From: Siniperca chuatsi
Lineage: Eukaryota > Chordata > Actinopteri > Centrarchiformes > Sinipercidae
Length of the DNA stretch: 64,000 nt
Direction of reading: 5' to 3'
NCBI RefSeq assembly: GCF_020085105.1
Contig: NC_058063.1
Coordinates: 15,485,262 to 15,549,261 of the forward strand
Position numbers and translations under genes: made by a program. A model generated the notes under the pieces. It was not told the DNA's origin and searched no databases. It worked only from the letters and a program-made list of their open reading frames with translations. Shown here one piece after another: positions 1 to 12,300 of this stretch. How positions within the stretch are numbered: the stretch's first letter is position 1; every line of letters starts with the position of its first letter.

Positions 1-663
1 TGTTTGGGATGACGAGTAAATGAAACTTACTATAACCTTAAGAAGATAAAACATGACAATTGGCAGGATTGTCAAGTGATTCATACTACCATATTTAAGA
101 CTTCTAGTACTGAGAGATTAAATGAAAGATAAGTTAAAATAACAGATTTTGACATATCATCAATTTAAAGTTCATAAACTCATTTTAATGTGCTCTCTGA
201 ACAATCCAGTCTTAAAAATGCACAGCCAAGTTGACACAAAAAGTTTATGACTAGTCTTTCTAAAAAAAAAAAAAAGACTCTTCCAGGCCACTCAGTCCTC
301 CGAAGCCACTCCCTCAGCTTTGCCCTTTGAATGGCCATTGAACATGCAAATGTCACCGTGTTTACTGCTGGCTTGTCAAGTTGGCACTTAGGCTTGGATC
401 CGCTTGCCCTTTTGATAGCGCCGCATAAATGCTAAATTGTTACAGCGGCTATCAGTCACATTTAAAAAGTTTGCTGACATGGCTGAACGATTGTTTCTGT
501 ATCCTGGTTTAGTTCAGAGGAAAGGGCCCGACTGTTCTGCAGAAAAACCTCTCACATGTGTTACTTAATTTTAGCAGTCACTAAAATGTATATGCTGCAT
601 TTACTTACATTCAGGCTTTGAAATGGATGACCTGCACTTGGCTACAAAGGCTCTGGCCTCCTG

Positions 664-664
<1 letters not shown>

Positions 665-694
<30 letters not shown>
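665..694. repeat. (TG)n microsatellite
   Basis: Fifteen uninterrupted TG units. Short Cys/Val-repeat open frames across it are artefacts of the repeat. A second TG tract lies at 931-950. Confidence 0.98.
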
Positions 695-698
<4 letters not shown>

Positions 699-1409
699 TG
701 TTAAGCTTCAGTCCCCAGTGCAGATCAATGGAGGCTCGCGGCAGGCAGACAGGCAGCCATGCCCCTCTCCAGTGTTGTTCAGCCCGAAAAAAAAAAATAA
801 AAAAAAAAATAAGAGCAAGACAAAAAAGCGGGAGAAAGGAAGGGAGCAGACGTGTCGAGACAAATCCTTCAGGTGCTGGTTTTCATCTTCCTTTCATATT
901 CTCCAAAGGAAAAGAAAGGTTCCTTGTGTCTGTGTGTGTGTGTGTGTGTGTCACCAGCTTTGGCCTTGTGCAAGACTCTGTTTTTGTTTTGACCCCATCA
1001 GCCTCAAATTTGAAATGAAGGCTTGAAAACAATAAAACCCCTCAATCACAAAGACATTGTGCCATCACTCATCGGTTCAGGAAGTAATTATTTATTTTCT
1101 CAGGGCTGCATGGTTTTTAAAACAAACAAGTTGGATCTAATTGCATTAGTGCTACTGTGTCATTTTCCAGCTGTTTCTGTTCTGTATATTTGCTAATACA
1201 GATAACACCTGCCGTCTAAGAACACAGAAACGCAGAACAGGCTTCTTAGCAGATTTGGTTCTCATTTGGCCTTTCTCCATAATTTACATGAGACATGGAA
1301 ATCTCATGGCATTGTTTTCAAAAGCTTCCACAGAATACCAGACTGACTTGTCCCATGTTGCTAATTGCTAATGTTTTACCACACCGTCACGATTTTTGTG
1401 TTTCAAAGA

Positions 1410-1740
1410 AATGGTTCAACATTTTGGGGAAAAACGCTCACTTTCTTGTTGGGAGTTAAATGAGATGGATACCATTTTTATGTCTGTATGCTAAATCTGA
1501 AGCTATAGCCAGCAGTTGCTTAGCTCACGTCCCTGCACCTGTAAAGCTCACTAATTAACACAGTATTATCTTGTTTGCTTAATCTGTACAAAAAACGTTT
1601 TGATGATGGGGTTATGTGCCAGAAGTTACCTTTTGGCCAAAGTCAGGTTAGCCATTTTCCCTTGTTTCCAGTCTTTGTGTCAGCTACAGTAAGCTAACTG
1701 CTAACTGCAGCGTCATATTTACAGACATGAGAGTAATTTA
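1410..1740. repeat. Teleost fold-back repeat, copy A
   Basis: It carries the same ordered words as the copies at 37425-37735 and 49850-50250: a segment on attttgggg..., an 'aagctatagccagcag' block, then 'taaagctcactaattaacac', then an 'aatctgtacaaaaa' block. The right end carries 'ccagtctttgtg...agctaac', which is the inverse of the 'ttagctt...cacaaagactgg' block of the other copies, so this copy keeps part of the opposite arm of the palindrome. Confidence 0.7.
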
Positions 1741-2220
1741 GAATCAATCTTGAACTCTCAGCAAGAAAGCTAACAACATATAAAACTATTTCTTCAAAAT
1801 ATTGTATGTATATATTTTTAATAACTCGGGTACAATAAATCAAATGGTAACATTTACATTTAATATTACACATGGTCTGTTACAAATGAATAAATGTAGT
1901 TTTACTGTCCTGTTTCCACCCTGCTAACAAAACCTTTAAGTGAAACACTGAGTTTTTAATATCTAGAAAGAAACGTAAGAATCTGCTGCTTCAGTCTTCA
2001 GTATCTGTCAGCCTGGTCACACCCTGGTTCATAGGTTTAAATGGTCTCATTGTCTGGTCGCTCCGTATTCTTGATCATTTCAGAGCTGATACAAATGTTT
2101 CTTGGTAACTGTTGCAAGAAGTGGGAGGTAAAACTGAAATTCATATAACCTACATTTCCATGAGTCACATAATGAGAATTTCGCCATAGCAAAACTAGTC
2201 ATCATGGTAATTATCATACT

Positions 2221-2226
<6 letters not shown>

Positions 2227-2262
<36 letters not shown>

Positions 2263-2394
2263 GTGAGTGGTTGCATGAGATATGATGATAATAAGCTGGC
2301 GGAAAGTAATTAGATAAAGAGGGGATTTAAAACAGACTGGAGTCTCCGAAGGACAAATACTGTCAGCGTGTGCGTGCGTGTGTGTGTGTGTGTG
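2227..2394. repeat. Two TG microsatellites (2227-2270, 2367-2394)
   Basis: Two imperfect TG tracts lie about 100 bases apart, interrupted by TATA and GCG variants. They produce a His/Thr-rich open frame on the minus strand that has no other protein character. Confidence 0.95.
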
Positions 2395-2784
2395 ACAGAG
2401 CGGTAATGTGAGGGAAATGGATTCCCAAACACAGTTGTGGTGGCACTGCTTGTGTGTGTGTGTACGCATGTGTTGTGTATTGCCAGTTTTCATCTGCTGT
2501 AAACGACTTTAGCTGGGCAAAAATTTAATATCAACTTTTCGATTATTAATGAAATCATATTGTGATGAAATGATCACATCATGTTACAAAATTTTGATAT
2601 ATAAATGAATGATTTAAACTAATTTTAAAATCAAAACAACAAAATGAGTCGGTGAAGTTTTTGTTTAACATGTCTGAAGAGTTTTGTCTCTAATATTCAA
2701 TGTAAAACTCATTACATTACACTTGACGTCAAAATTTTACTATTTTTATATTATGTGATTTTGCATACTTTGCCATATTGTCAT

Positions 2785-3115
2785 TAGAGCTGCAACTAAT
2801 GATGAATTTAATTATCAGTCAATATAACGGTTATTTTCTTGATTTAAAGTCTGGTACATAAAGACAATAGTCCAGAATAGTGAAAAATGCACATAATTTC
2901 CCTGAGCCCAAGGTGACTTCACATTGCTTGCTTTCTCCAACCAACCGACCAAGATCCAAAAATGTTCCATTTATTATTAAAGAAGAATTGACAACCAGCA
3001 AAAATTGACATTTTTAGCATTTCTGCTAAATTATCAAAATTGTTGCAGATGAATTTTTTTTTTTTTGTCCATCAACTAATTGATTAATCGTCTAATCATT
3101 TCAGCTCTTATTGCC
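2785..3115. repeat. Interspersed repeat of the 'gcaactaa...attaatcg' family
   Basis: It begins near 'gagctgcaactaatgatga' and ends near 'attaatcgtctaatcatttcagctc'. The internal blocks 'cccaaggtgac' and 'ttgctt...tccaaccaac' recur at 15800-16150, and related pieces occur at 29530-29745, 11775-11865 and 46380-46690. This is a dispersed non-coding element. I know the family by its sequence in teleost genomes but cannot assign a class. Confidence 0.65.
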
Positions 3116-4799
3116 GTGTATATTTCCTTTTTATATCATATTAGCTTGCGTTCATTTAACCCAGCCCTATCAACAACTACCAGCTTTAGTGCGGAAATAA
3201 TTTATCGATAATCACATGAGAATTTGATTGGCAACAGTTATGGAAAATAGGTAAGAGAAGTCATTTATTAAGCAAAAATGTGAAACCTTTACTGGTTCTA
3301 GCTTCTTTAATGTGAGGATTTGCTGCTTTTCTGTTTTTTATATCAGTGTAACCTGAATATATTTGGCTTTTGGACTTTTGATCGGACTAAAAAGTGCTTC
3401 TTTAAATAATTTTTTAGGTGTTTTATGCCTTTTTTTTATTTGATAGTGAACAGTGGAGATGTGTCAGTAAATGAGGGGCGCCTTAAGGAGACCACCAGGG
3501 CACCCAAAAAAGCTATTTTAAAATGTCATTTTGGGCTCTAGGAAATTGTGATGGACATTTTTCACAATTAGTTTTGTTTTTTACATTTTTTTTAATAGAC
3601 TAAACAATTGATTGATTTTTTTATTTATTTATTTTTTTTTTTAATTGGAAAAATAACAATAATTGTTAGTTGCAGCCCTAGTTCTCGTCCTTTTGGGTGC
3701 AATTGGTTATTGCATACGGAGCAGAATCTTTTCTTCATCTCATCAGCTTTGGGTTAATTTCAGCCATGACGCGTCTTGAAAGAGGTACTGACTGTGGGAC
3801 TCTCCCATCAGGACGTGTTGGGATGTGACCAGTTCTTAGGAAAATCCTGGCTGCTGGAACAGTGTCAGCTCTGGAAAGATAAAACGACAACAAAGGAGGA
3901 AAAAAGACATTTTTAGGCATTGCATACACACACAAACCAAGATCCATCATCAGCTGTCATCTGTGTTCTTGTGATCAGTTTCAGTGTTCGGGATTAGGAG
4001 GCGCTCTGTGTGTGTCCATGTTGCTATTGGATGGCAGTGTTGGTATGGGAGAGCCAGTGCAGACTTGAACATCAGCAGCTTAGTGTAGCACTTTTCCCTC
4101 ATTATTCCTCTCCTCCCTTGCTCCAGTCGGGGCCTGCTCAGCTGCCACTCGCTGCACAAGTATTTAGCTTTTGTTTATGTTCTGCGCTGTCGCACAAACA
4201 CGAAAGCGCTGAGCATGTGATTCTCCTGTCTTCACTTGAACCACCGTGTTTATATCTTAAAATATTTCAGATTGACTAGGGATTAAAATGGAGAAGTGTT
4301 GGGCAAGAGTTGCACAATTATCTGTTTTCAGATCCCTCCTTCTTGCCATCGTGGCTACCAGTGTTTTTATAAATTTATCTCCAGAGACAGTGTATGTGTG
4401 TTTACATCAATGCACAATGAGTGTTTCCTCCCTAACCCTAACCCTCGAGGAAGGCCGCTCCCCTGCACGAAGGTAAACAAATGGCTTAGTGTTTGTGTGT
4501 CTAGTCAGTATCACAGACATGGTGAAATGTTTGTGGTGGCAGAGCTCCGTTTGTTTTCACCTCTGTCCCATCATGCTTTAAAGAGTCGGTACTCTGAAAT
4601 CACAAAAAAAACATTCACTTATCTCCAGTTGTATCAAGCCCTCATACGTCTCTGAAATCTCTGCGTCATCCCTTTATTCAGTAGAAGTGAATGGAATTTA
4701 ATTTGTTTGAAATGTGTCATGACATTTTAAAGATTCAACAGGACCATCTCTTTCCAGAAACTGTCCCTGTTTCTCTGGTAGAAAGTAGTACCAATGAAA

Positions 4800-5130
4800 A
4801 CGTGATTTTAGAGACTCATATCCCAAAACCTGGCCAAATTAAAGGGGCACTCCAGCAATTTAGTATTGCACTTTCAAAAAGTTGTGGGGCTTGCAAGAGA
4901 CAAATTTTAAAAAAGGATGGTCACAATTACAATAACAATAAGATCTAAATGTTTAGCTGAGTCTTACGGCTACAAGACTCAGTCATGAAAGTATACGTTC
5001 AGCTGGTGAAATGATAACATTGGCCCCTGCTGGTGGGAAGTTGTCAAGTAACCATGAAATCCACGAGGCAAAAGAGGCCTTTAGAGTTGACCCAGTGTCC
5101 AGAGGCAAAGTCATTCAGCTGTGTGTGTGC
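4800..5130. repeat. Probable teleost interspersed repeat
   Basis: The core 'ggggcactccagcaattta' followed by 'aaaaagttgtggggcttgca' matches a dispersed sequence I recall from other fish genomes. No second copy is seen in this window, so this rests on memory of the family and not on an internal comparison. Confidence 0.4.
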
Positions 5131-5245
5131 GTGTGTGTGCATGTGTGGTGTGCCGTGTGGCCACACTCAACCTCTGCAGAACAAATCACATGTTTCTGCA
5201 GTACTGCAGGCTGAGTTTTCTCTTTTCGTTTAAAGGCAAAGTTGC

Positions 5246-5301
5246 CACTACATGGTCAACGCCCGAAAAGTATTTGTCCACATACTTTTGGCCATGTAGT
5301 G
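5246..5301. mobile_element. Mariner-type MITE remnant (near-palindrome)
   Basis: The left arm 'cactacatggtcaa' and the right arm 'ttggccatgtagtg' are inverted copies of one another. Each is followed inward by the sequence aaaagta...tgtcca. The word CACTACATGGCCAAAAGTATG is a widespread fish mariner-like terminus. Only the two ends survive, so this is a tiny internally deleted copy with no coding capacity. Confidence 0.7.
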
Positions 5302-5487
5302 CAGACACAAAATAATCATACGTGGAGCGCTGTAGCTACCACTGAGGACAGAAAGGTCATGTCCTCAATATTGTTTCAGGGAATTTGGGTTGTTTTTAAC
5401 ATCCTGAAAAGGAGTTTCTATTCTACAATTTCATATGGTGAATGTTTTTAACTGGTTCAGATGTTTCTTAGAGTCAAATTCCTTAAA

Positions 5488-5560
5488 TATTTAGTTTTAT
5501 GTAAAGCACTTTGAATTGCCTTGTTGAAATGTGCTATACAAATTAACTTGCCTTGCCTTA
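5488..5560 (+). mobile_element. 3' tail of a fish LINE/SINE (L2-like)
   Basis: The sequence 'taaagcactttgaattgcc' followed by 'aaatgtgctatacaaatta' and a 'cttgccttgcctt' end is the typical 3' terminus of fish L2-type LINEs and the SINEs they mobilise. A related tail is at 40740-40800. No coding part is attached here. Confidence 0.65.
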
Positions 5561-6160
5561 AATTTGACTATTTTAGGCTAAAAACACACATTTATAGCAG
5601 AATATTGTATTTCTCCACCAGAATTATATTCCTGACATTGTGAGAAATGCTTGGAAGAGCATTTAAGCATTTGTATAGGAAGATTTGCCATTTTAGCAGT
5701 TTTATTATTATACAAAATGTGGACAAGGAACATTTGACAGACTTGGTGGCTAGCTCAGTATTTCCCATATCTTGGCTACAGCCCTGTACTCTGATAAAAT
5801 ATTATAACACTACATTACATTATAGCATTACAGAAATTTCCATCTGTCAGTTTCATCCTTTTAAACTACTGGTCAGGACTTAGTGAGACTTTCTCTGCCA
5901 CTACAGTCTAAATGTTTTCAGTCTAAGAAGTCTGAACTCCCTTAAAATCATGGATCTTTTTAAAGGTTAACACATCTCTTGCCCTTGTGTGCATCCTCCA
6001 TCTGCAGTCTCTGACACATCCTCCTTCCTCCTCTGTCTCCTTGTGCATCAGTCTGCCCTGTCGGGCCGCCGGCTAATGACAGACATCGCTGCACATGTTG
6101 GCTGCACAGCACGACAGCAAAAGATGTCTGTGACCTTTCCTCTGCTGACAGCAGCACTTT

Positions 6161-6162
<2 letters not shown>

Positions 6163-6200
<38 letters not shown>
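6163..6200. repeat. (TG)n microsatellite
   Basis: Nineteen TG units. Overlapping open frames on both strands are repeat-driven and not genes. Confidence 0.98.
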
Positions 6201-6203
<3 letters not shown>

Positions 6204-6727
6204 TGCTGCATATCATGGGGTAATCTTGATGTAGGCGTGGACATCGGCATTCCAGTGGCAAGTCCATGTACTTGTAAAGTGGTTGGCATAAAGCATTTGG
6301 GGGGGGAAAAACACCACGCATACCTTGCTGTGGCTTTGCAGAGTTAAACCTCTCAGATGGCCAGAAAAAACACACACACCTAAGAAAATGTTGCCCTGTG
6401 GTGAATCAGACACACTCTCATCCTGTAATGATGAGTGAGAGGTTGTTTATTGGGAGGCTAAAAACTGTCGGCGCAAACAGCGTTGCAGTTCCAACCACTG
6501 CTGCATCAGCAGTTGGCTCACGTTTGACTCATATAGGCAGGTTACAGTGCAGGGAGTGTGTGTTTGGATGCCGGCGAGCATGTAAGAGTTTCTTGAAGTA
6601 AGTGAGAAAGCAGATGTGTGCAGGGGAAAAAGCAGACAAGTGTGATGTAGATCCACAGCCATGCAGAGCCCCACAGTCCTGTTAGGCAGATAAATCTGTG
6701 CTAATGGAAGCAGGAGGAGGCTGTGTG

Positions 6728-6796
6728 TATAAAGACGCCTCCTAATCGGCTGCAGAGCTCATCTACCAGCCTACACGAGCCTCATCCTCTGTAAGT
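6728..6796 (+). promoter_or_regulatory. Candidate internal promoter and untranslated first exon
   Basis: A TATAAA sits at 6728-6733. About 60 bases downstream a perfect GTAAGT donor lies at 6791-6796. A transcript starting near 6757 and splicing at 6790 would have a short exon without ATG. Joined to the exon at 9372, its first in-frame Met would be the one just before the ALKMN motif, giving a kinase without the glycine loop. The TATA and donor are seen; the promoter role is inference. Confidence 0.25.
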
Positions 6797-7077
6797 GCTG
6801 TAAATATATAGAGGCAGAGATTAGTCCTGCACTCCCTCAACGCTCCTGCTGTTTTTTAAATTTCTGCTCCAACTTCCTCTCTGCAAGAGGAAGCAGCTAC
6901 TGTACACAGTATTTAATTTAATTTTTTTTGGCTGATTTACATGTGTGCATCCATGCATGTGTGCAGCACTTTGCCACAGGCTGAAGTCCGCAAGTGGCTC
7001 TGTGGAGAAAGGATTAGTGCGGCAGAGATTGACTCTCATTGACTGGCTGTTAAGATGAAGAGGGCAGCCTTAGCCTA

Positions 7078-7080
<3 letters not shown>

Positions 7081-7129
<49 letters not shown>
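7081..7129. repeat. (TG)n microsatellite
   Basis: About 24 uninterrupted TG units, a likely polymorphic marker. Confidence 0.98.
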
Positions 7130-7136
<7 letters not shown>

Positions 7137-7783
7137 AGTACTCACTCTAGTCTGGTCCTTAACAGGCTTTGTGGTTTTTCTATCATCACTCTGATCCAGA
7201 GCCCAGCTGAGATCCAGGCCAGTGTCACACTGACTTCAGCTCCAGACTTTGACCACTCACACACTCCCCTTCTCCCTCAACCTTTCTTTCATTACGGACT
7301 CATGTCACTAATGAAGACACAACCTGAAACCTTCCCATACCAGTTCAACTTCATTATTGGCTTAAAGTAAATTTAGTTTGAGTCGGGTATTAAAAACCTG
7401 ATTCTTGATCTTGAATGCGAATAATGTGGCCTCACAACAAAAATTCAAAACAGAAGTTTGAATTCATATACAGAAGTTGTTATTCATAAATTGACTGTGT
7501 TTTAAGTAGGGTTTTGTATTATTTGAAAATGTTCAATATTAGTGCCGACATAACACTGAAGTTTTGGTAGCGATACCAAACTGTTACAAATCATACCTTG
7601 ATTTGAGAAATATAAACATCAACATAATTTTTCCACAGAACCTTTTTTTCATTTAATTAAAGAAGCCAAAGTTCTCACATGTTAAAATGTTGCCTTAACA
7701 CAAGCAAGTTTGCTTAAATTGTTTGGTTTCATTTGGGAACTATCTGATCAAAGAAATGATCAGACAAGATTTTGATTTGGCTT

Positions 7784-8215
7784 AAACCACTGAAACAACT
7801 GTCAGATGGATTGCTGTGAAAACTTGTACATTCACGGTCCCCAGAGGATGAATCCTAATGACTTTGGTGATCCCCTGACTTTTCCTCTAGCGCCATCATG
7901 AGGTTCACATCTGTGGTTTTGAGGGAAATATCTCAACAACTATTGGATGGACTGCCATGAAATTTAGAACAGACACTACTTTTTAACTGAGATGGTTAAC
8001 ATGGCTGTTTCATAGGTAAACACATTACATTTACTAACAGAAAAAGAATTGGATGTCATCAGCGTGTTAACATTGTCGTTGTGAGCATGTTAGCAGAGCT
8101 GATGTTAGCATTTAGCTCAAAGCACCGCTGCACCTACAGCCTCACAGAGCTGCTAGCATGGCTGTAGACTCTTAGTCTTGTGCTACAGACATTTTGGACA
8201 TTACCCAAAAATGTG
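7784..8215 (+). repeat. Teleost 'TAGCATTTAGCT' repeat, copy 1
   Basis: It carries 'atgactttggtgatcccctg', 'caacaactattggatgga', 'gttagcatttagctcaaagc' and 'ctcacagagctgctagcatg' in that order. The same blocks recur at 21225-21790 on this strand and at 42100-42620 on the opposite strand. It is a well-known dispersed non-coding repeat of teleosts. Confidence 0.8.
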
Positions 8216-9371
8216 TTGAGGTTCATTAACCAGCCGTACTTGTAATGCATATAGTAGCACGACAAAACAAATAAATCGAAATTAAAGATGTTTTCTGATA
8301 CTGTTTAAAGTATCAGATCAGATTTGTTTGAATCTGTAATTGTTCCAAACACAGATGTGAAACAGGCTTAACATTTCAAATATGGTCAGGTCTTTAAGTT
8401 ATAAATGCAAATAAACAAACAATTACAGATTAGGCCCTTTTTTAAAACATGTAAGATCACAGAAATGCACCAATACAAAAGATGAACTTTTAAAAGCAAA
8501 AATAAAATGCAGCAGTCCTTTCATGTGGTTGCATAATGCCAACGTTCACTTTTAGAGTATCTAATGCTGGTAATTACACACATACAGTGCTGGGCTTTCT
8601 CACTCCAGTCTCTCCTTCTCACTCTTTCTCTCTCACACACACACTATATTAACACAAATTAACAGACTCAGAAACACCTCTGACTTTTTCTCTCTGTACA
8701 CTCTGCCAGTAAGTTTTAGTGCTCGTCTGCTGCTTGTGCATTTCTTCTGGAAGCCAAACTACTTGCCAAGCAAATATGCACTAACGTGTAGCCTGAAGGG
8801 GGGAAGCATGTCGCGTCACCATGGTTACCATACCAGACGGAGCCATTGCCATAGCAGCAGGTCGGGGCAGAGAAGCAGCCAAAACAAATGACGAAACACC
8901 TGACCTGCTAATGTTTCATAGCCAGTTTCCAAAAGCACTCAAGTGTTAATATCACTCAGCACTGTGTCAGTTTAATTTTGTTACTTCAGGTAGTGTTAAC
9001 TGATGTGATTTATGTGTTTTTATAATAAATTATCATCATAAACACTGTGCTGCAGGCCTGTTCTGTTTAGCTATATGTGCTCATGTCTACTGTGAAGTGT
9101 TTTTAAATGATACTTTCCGTCAACTGTCATGTTTCTTTGAAAAGTGGAACAAGCATTAATTGCTCCAGAGTGTCTGTTGGGCCAGATATTGTTTTTTTTT
9201 TTTTTTTTAAAGTGTATTTTCCGGTGCTAAATTGCATCATTTCCTTGGCTTTCTGATTTCTACACAAACAATGTTGAACCTACAGTTTTGAAATAATTTT
9301 AGTGTCAATTGTGGATCAAAATAAAAGTGTTTTTGTGTGTTTTTTTTTGTTTTGTTGTTGTTTTGATCCAG

Positions 9372-12300
9372 GTGCAGCATCGTGTGTCGGGTCAGGTAAT
9401 GGCTCTGAAGATGAACATCCTGGCCAGTAACAGAGCCAACATGCTCAGGGAGGTCCAGCTCATGAACCGACTATCACACCCCAACATACTCAGGTAACTG
9501 AAACATTTGATTCCCTACATGCTTGTCCTTTTTTGTTTTCCTCTCCCTGGTTTATACTGGCTCACACATTACATTTGCATCCTGGTCTTAATTACAAACT
9601 TCCTGCACTGCATCTGCTTTTCCTGGTCCATGTGAAGAGCTTTGACTTGTCATGAACTATATTTGTGTGTGTCTAGAAACTGCTCTTCTCCTTCTGTTGT
9701 TAACGTGTTTGTCTGCTCTGCCTCCAGGTTTATAGGAGTGTGTGTCCATGAGGGGCAGCTCCACGCCCTCACAGAGGTAAGACGCTAAGTAACCTGCTGC
9801 TGAGTAGAAGAGTACTATGGCATTTTTTAAGAATCAGAATCACTTTATTCCCTGACGGCAGTACATCGAGCTCAAATTGTGTAGTGGTGGTATTTTAACA
9901 GGCAACTGCATGCTATACATACAACTCTACATTAATACAAAAAAATTATTGAAAGGAAATCAGGATCTAAGGCAGATTGATTCAGGGAAAATATCTAATT
10001 GCGATTTGTCTGACCACTATTTTTTTTTATAACCTTCTATTAATTCAACCATAGGCCTGTGTTGGTGGGATACATTGTATCAAGATAAATTGGTTCATCA
10101 GATTTCTACATGAAGTAATGTTTATACAGTTGATTTTGTAATATTTTTTCCCCCAAACCAATTGCTTGGAGAAAAGTCAGCTTCTACGTAATCTTAGCTA
10201 GTTTTTTAGCTAGTTTTCCCCCTCTAACTACTTATTAAGACATTAATGATGTAAGTTTATGTTGCACATTTTCTCTGGAGAATCATTCAACTTGCATGAG
10301 TTTAAATCCAACTCCACTCGAGCATACTACTTTAAAGTTTCTGAGATCCTGTCCTTTTAAAAACGTATGATTTATTACATCTCAACCAATCACTACTCAG
10401 GTCTTTCCAATAAGTAGATTGTTGCTCCCGTTTCTATGCTGTAAACCAAAAACACTTGATGATCTGATTCCCAACTGAGATGTTTATTTTTCCATATAAT
10501 AAAATAAAACCGCTGCTCTTCCTAAACGATCACATTCGTTTTCGAGGTTGATCATTAAAGCAGCAGCTTTTATTTAGTTTCATAATACAAACACGTGAAC
10601 TCTCTCTACTTCACAGTAACTACTCTGAACAGTGAGGCCTGTTGGCAGTTCATGACATTTCACCTGTTTCTTACGTGGGTTTACCTGACGTTGCCATGGT
10701 AACTGAGCTGCTCAACATTGAAAAGATGAGGGGGGGTTTGGTGTTCAGATGTGTGTAATGGTAGTATTTGTGTGACACGTCTTCATGTTGTATTGATTGA
10801 AAAGGTCAGCAGGTTTCAGACATACAAGGATTAAAAATTACTGGGTTTTTAAAATAATTAATTGGTAATAAATAGGCCTGTTAAGAGGTTTACCTGATGA
10901 AGAGATAGTGAAAACACTTTTATGGTCCAGGAATTGTGTCTTTAGGGTGACTAATCGATTAATCTTAGTCTATAAAATGTCAGAAAAGGGAGATTTAGGT
11001 TGCCTTTGGTTATACCAAATAACTGCAACATCCCCGGCTCAGGTCATACCTCTCTTCCCGTGTTTACTGTTTCTATCTCTACTGTCACGATCGAAAAAAG
11101 CTAAATGGCACACACAAAAATCTTAAAATTTTAGAAAAATGGCGATTGCAATTTTCCATAATTTAAAGGAGCTGTAAGCGACATTCACGGCCACTAAATG
11201 TTGCACTAGACCACCAGCATCTCAGACCAAAAGAAATGGATGCTACTGCCCACCAGACTCCACTGTGGAAAAACAGTAATTTTACATTGCAGATCATCCT
11301 AAAAAACACTTCATTCAAACTGGAGAGAAACAAAATAAAAACTCACCAAAACCGACTTTGATAGTTTTTCCACTGTTCCAACAATCATCAACTCTGGTTT
11401 GGCCATAATAAATCCGTAATTCACAGTGTTAGATTAGGGGGAAAAACAGCTCTCCTCACAGACGAACAGTTTCACACGAGGGACTTACGTGCACTAACAT
11501 GCACGCGTGGCTGTATAAACAAAGCACAGACAGGCTGCGATAACAACACAGGCAGAGGGGGTGTGACTTCTTTACTCCACTATATCTTTATATAGCAAAT
11601 AGTTGTTTGCTGCTATATTATATTATATGTTCAGAATCTCATACAGAACCTTTTAAGGTGACATCTTCAACTTGTTGCTTGTTTTGACCTGACAGCACTC
11701 AAAAACCTTGAGAGATTCAATTTACAGTGATATAAAGCATAACACAACCAACCTGCAACTATTAAATATTTGGCATTTTTGACAAATGACGTCATTGATT
11801 AATCGCTTACTAAAATGTTGTTGATTAATTTACAGTCAATGATTGACTAATCATTTCTGCACTACTTGTTTTGTAATTATCATGTGACAATATTCATTTG
11901 TACGTCAAAACAGAATGGAAAAAGTCCTTCAGAAGGAGCAGTAAAACAAACTGTGGACTGATCAATGAAACAAGGCAATAAAAAGTGAAAAAGAAAAAAA
12001 ACCCTGCATGGTGTTTACAGTACATCACTGCACGGCACCAGTGAGACATTTAGGTCCCAATTTCCCAAAACAATAAGTGAAGCAGCTTCATATCAACATC
12101 CAAGTAATTTGAAAATGGAATGAACTCATTGTGCATCGATTTTGTGTGTTAACTCCTTTTTTGTTGCTGTTTGTCCTGATGATCCAGTACATCAACGGCG
12201 GAAACTTAGAGCAGCTGTTGGGCAGTGACGTGTACCTGTCGTGGAGCGTGCGGCTCAGCCTGGCTCTGGACATCGCCCGGGGACTGCAGTACCTACACAG

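Larger units (their letters stand above)
1..9371. other. Non-coding stretch upstream of first visible tesk1 exon
   Basis: No exon could be supported here. The tesk1 exon at 9372 opens in phase 0 inside the kinase N-lobe, so at least one coding exon must precede it. No stretch encoding a kinase glycine loop was found in 1-9371 on the + strand, so this is probably the large tesk1 intron 1 or part of it. It contains TG microsatellites and several teleost repeats, listed separately. A possible internal promoter at 6728 is also listed separately. Confidence 0.6.

Noticed and set aside
623-1026. Overlapping 118-131 codon open frames
   Set aside because: Driven by the two TG tracts (Val/Cys runs) and an A-rich stretch; no motif or splice context.
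2080-2493. 137-codon minus-strand open frame rich in His/Thr
   Set aside because: Made of two microsatellites; not a protein gene.
4430-4445. CCCTAA repeats as an interstitial telomere
   Set aside because: Fewer than three units; too short to mean anything.
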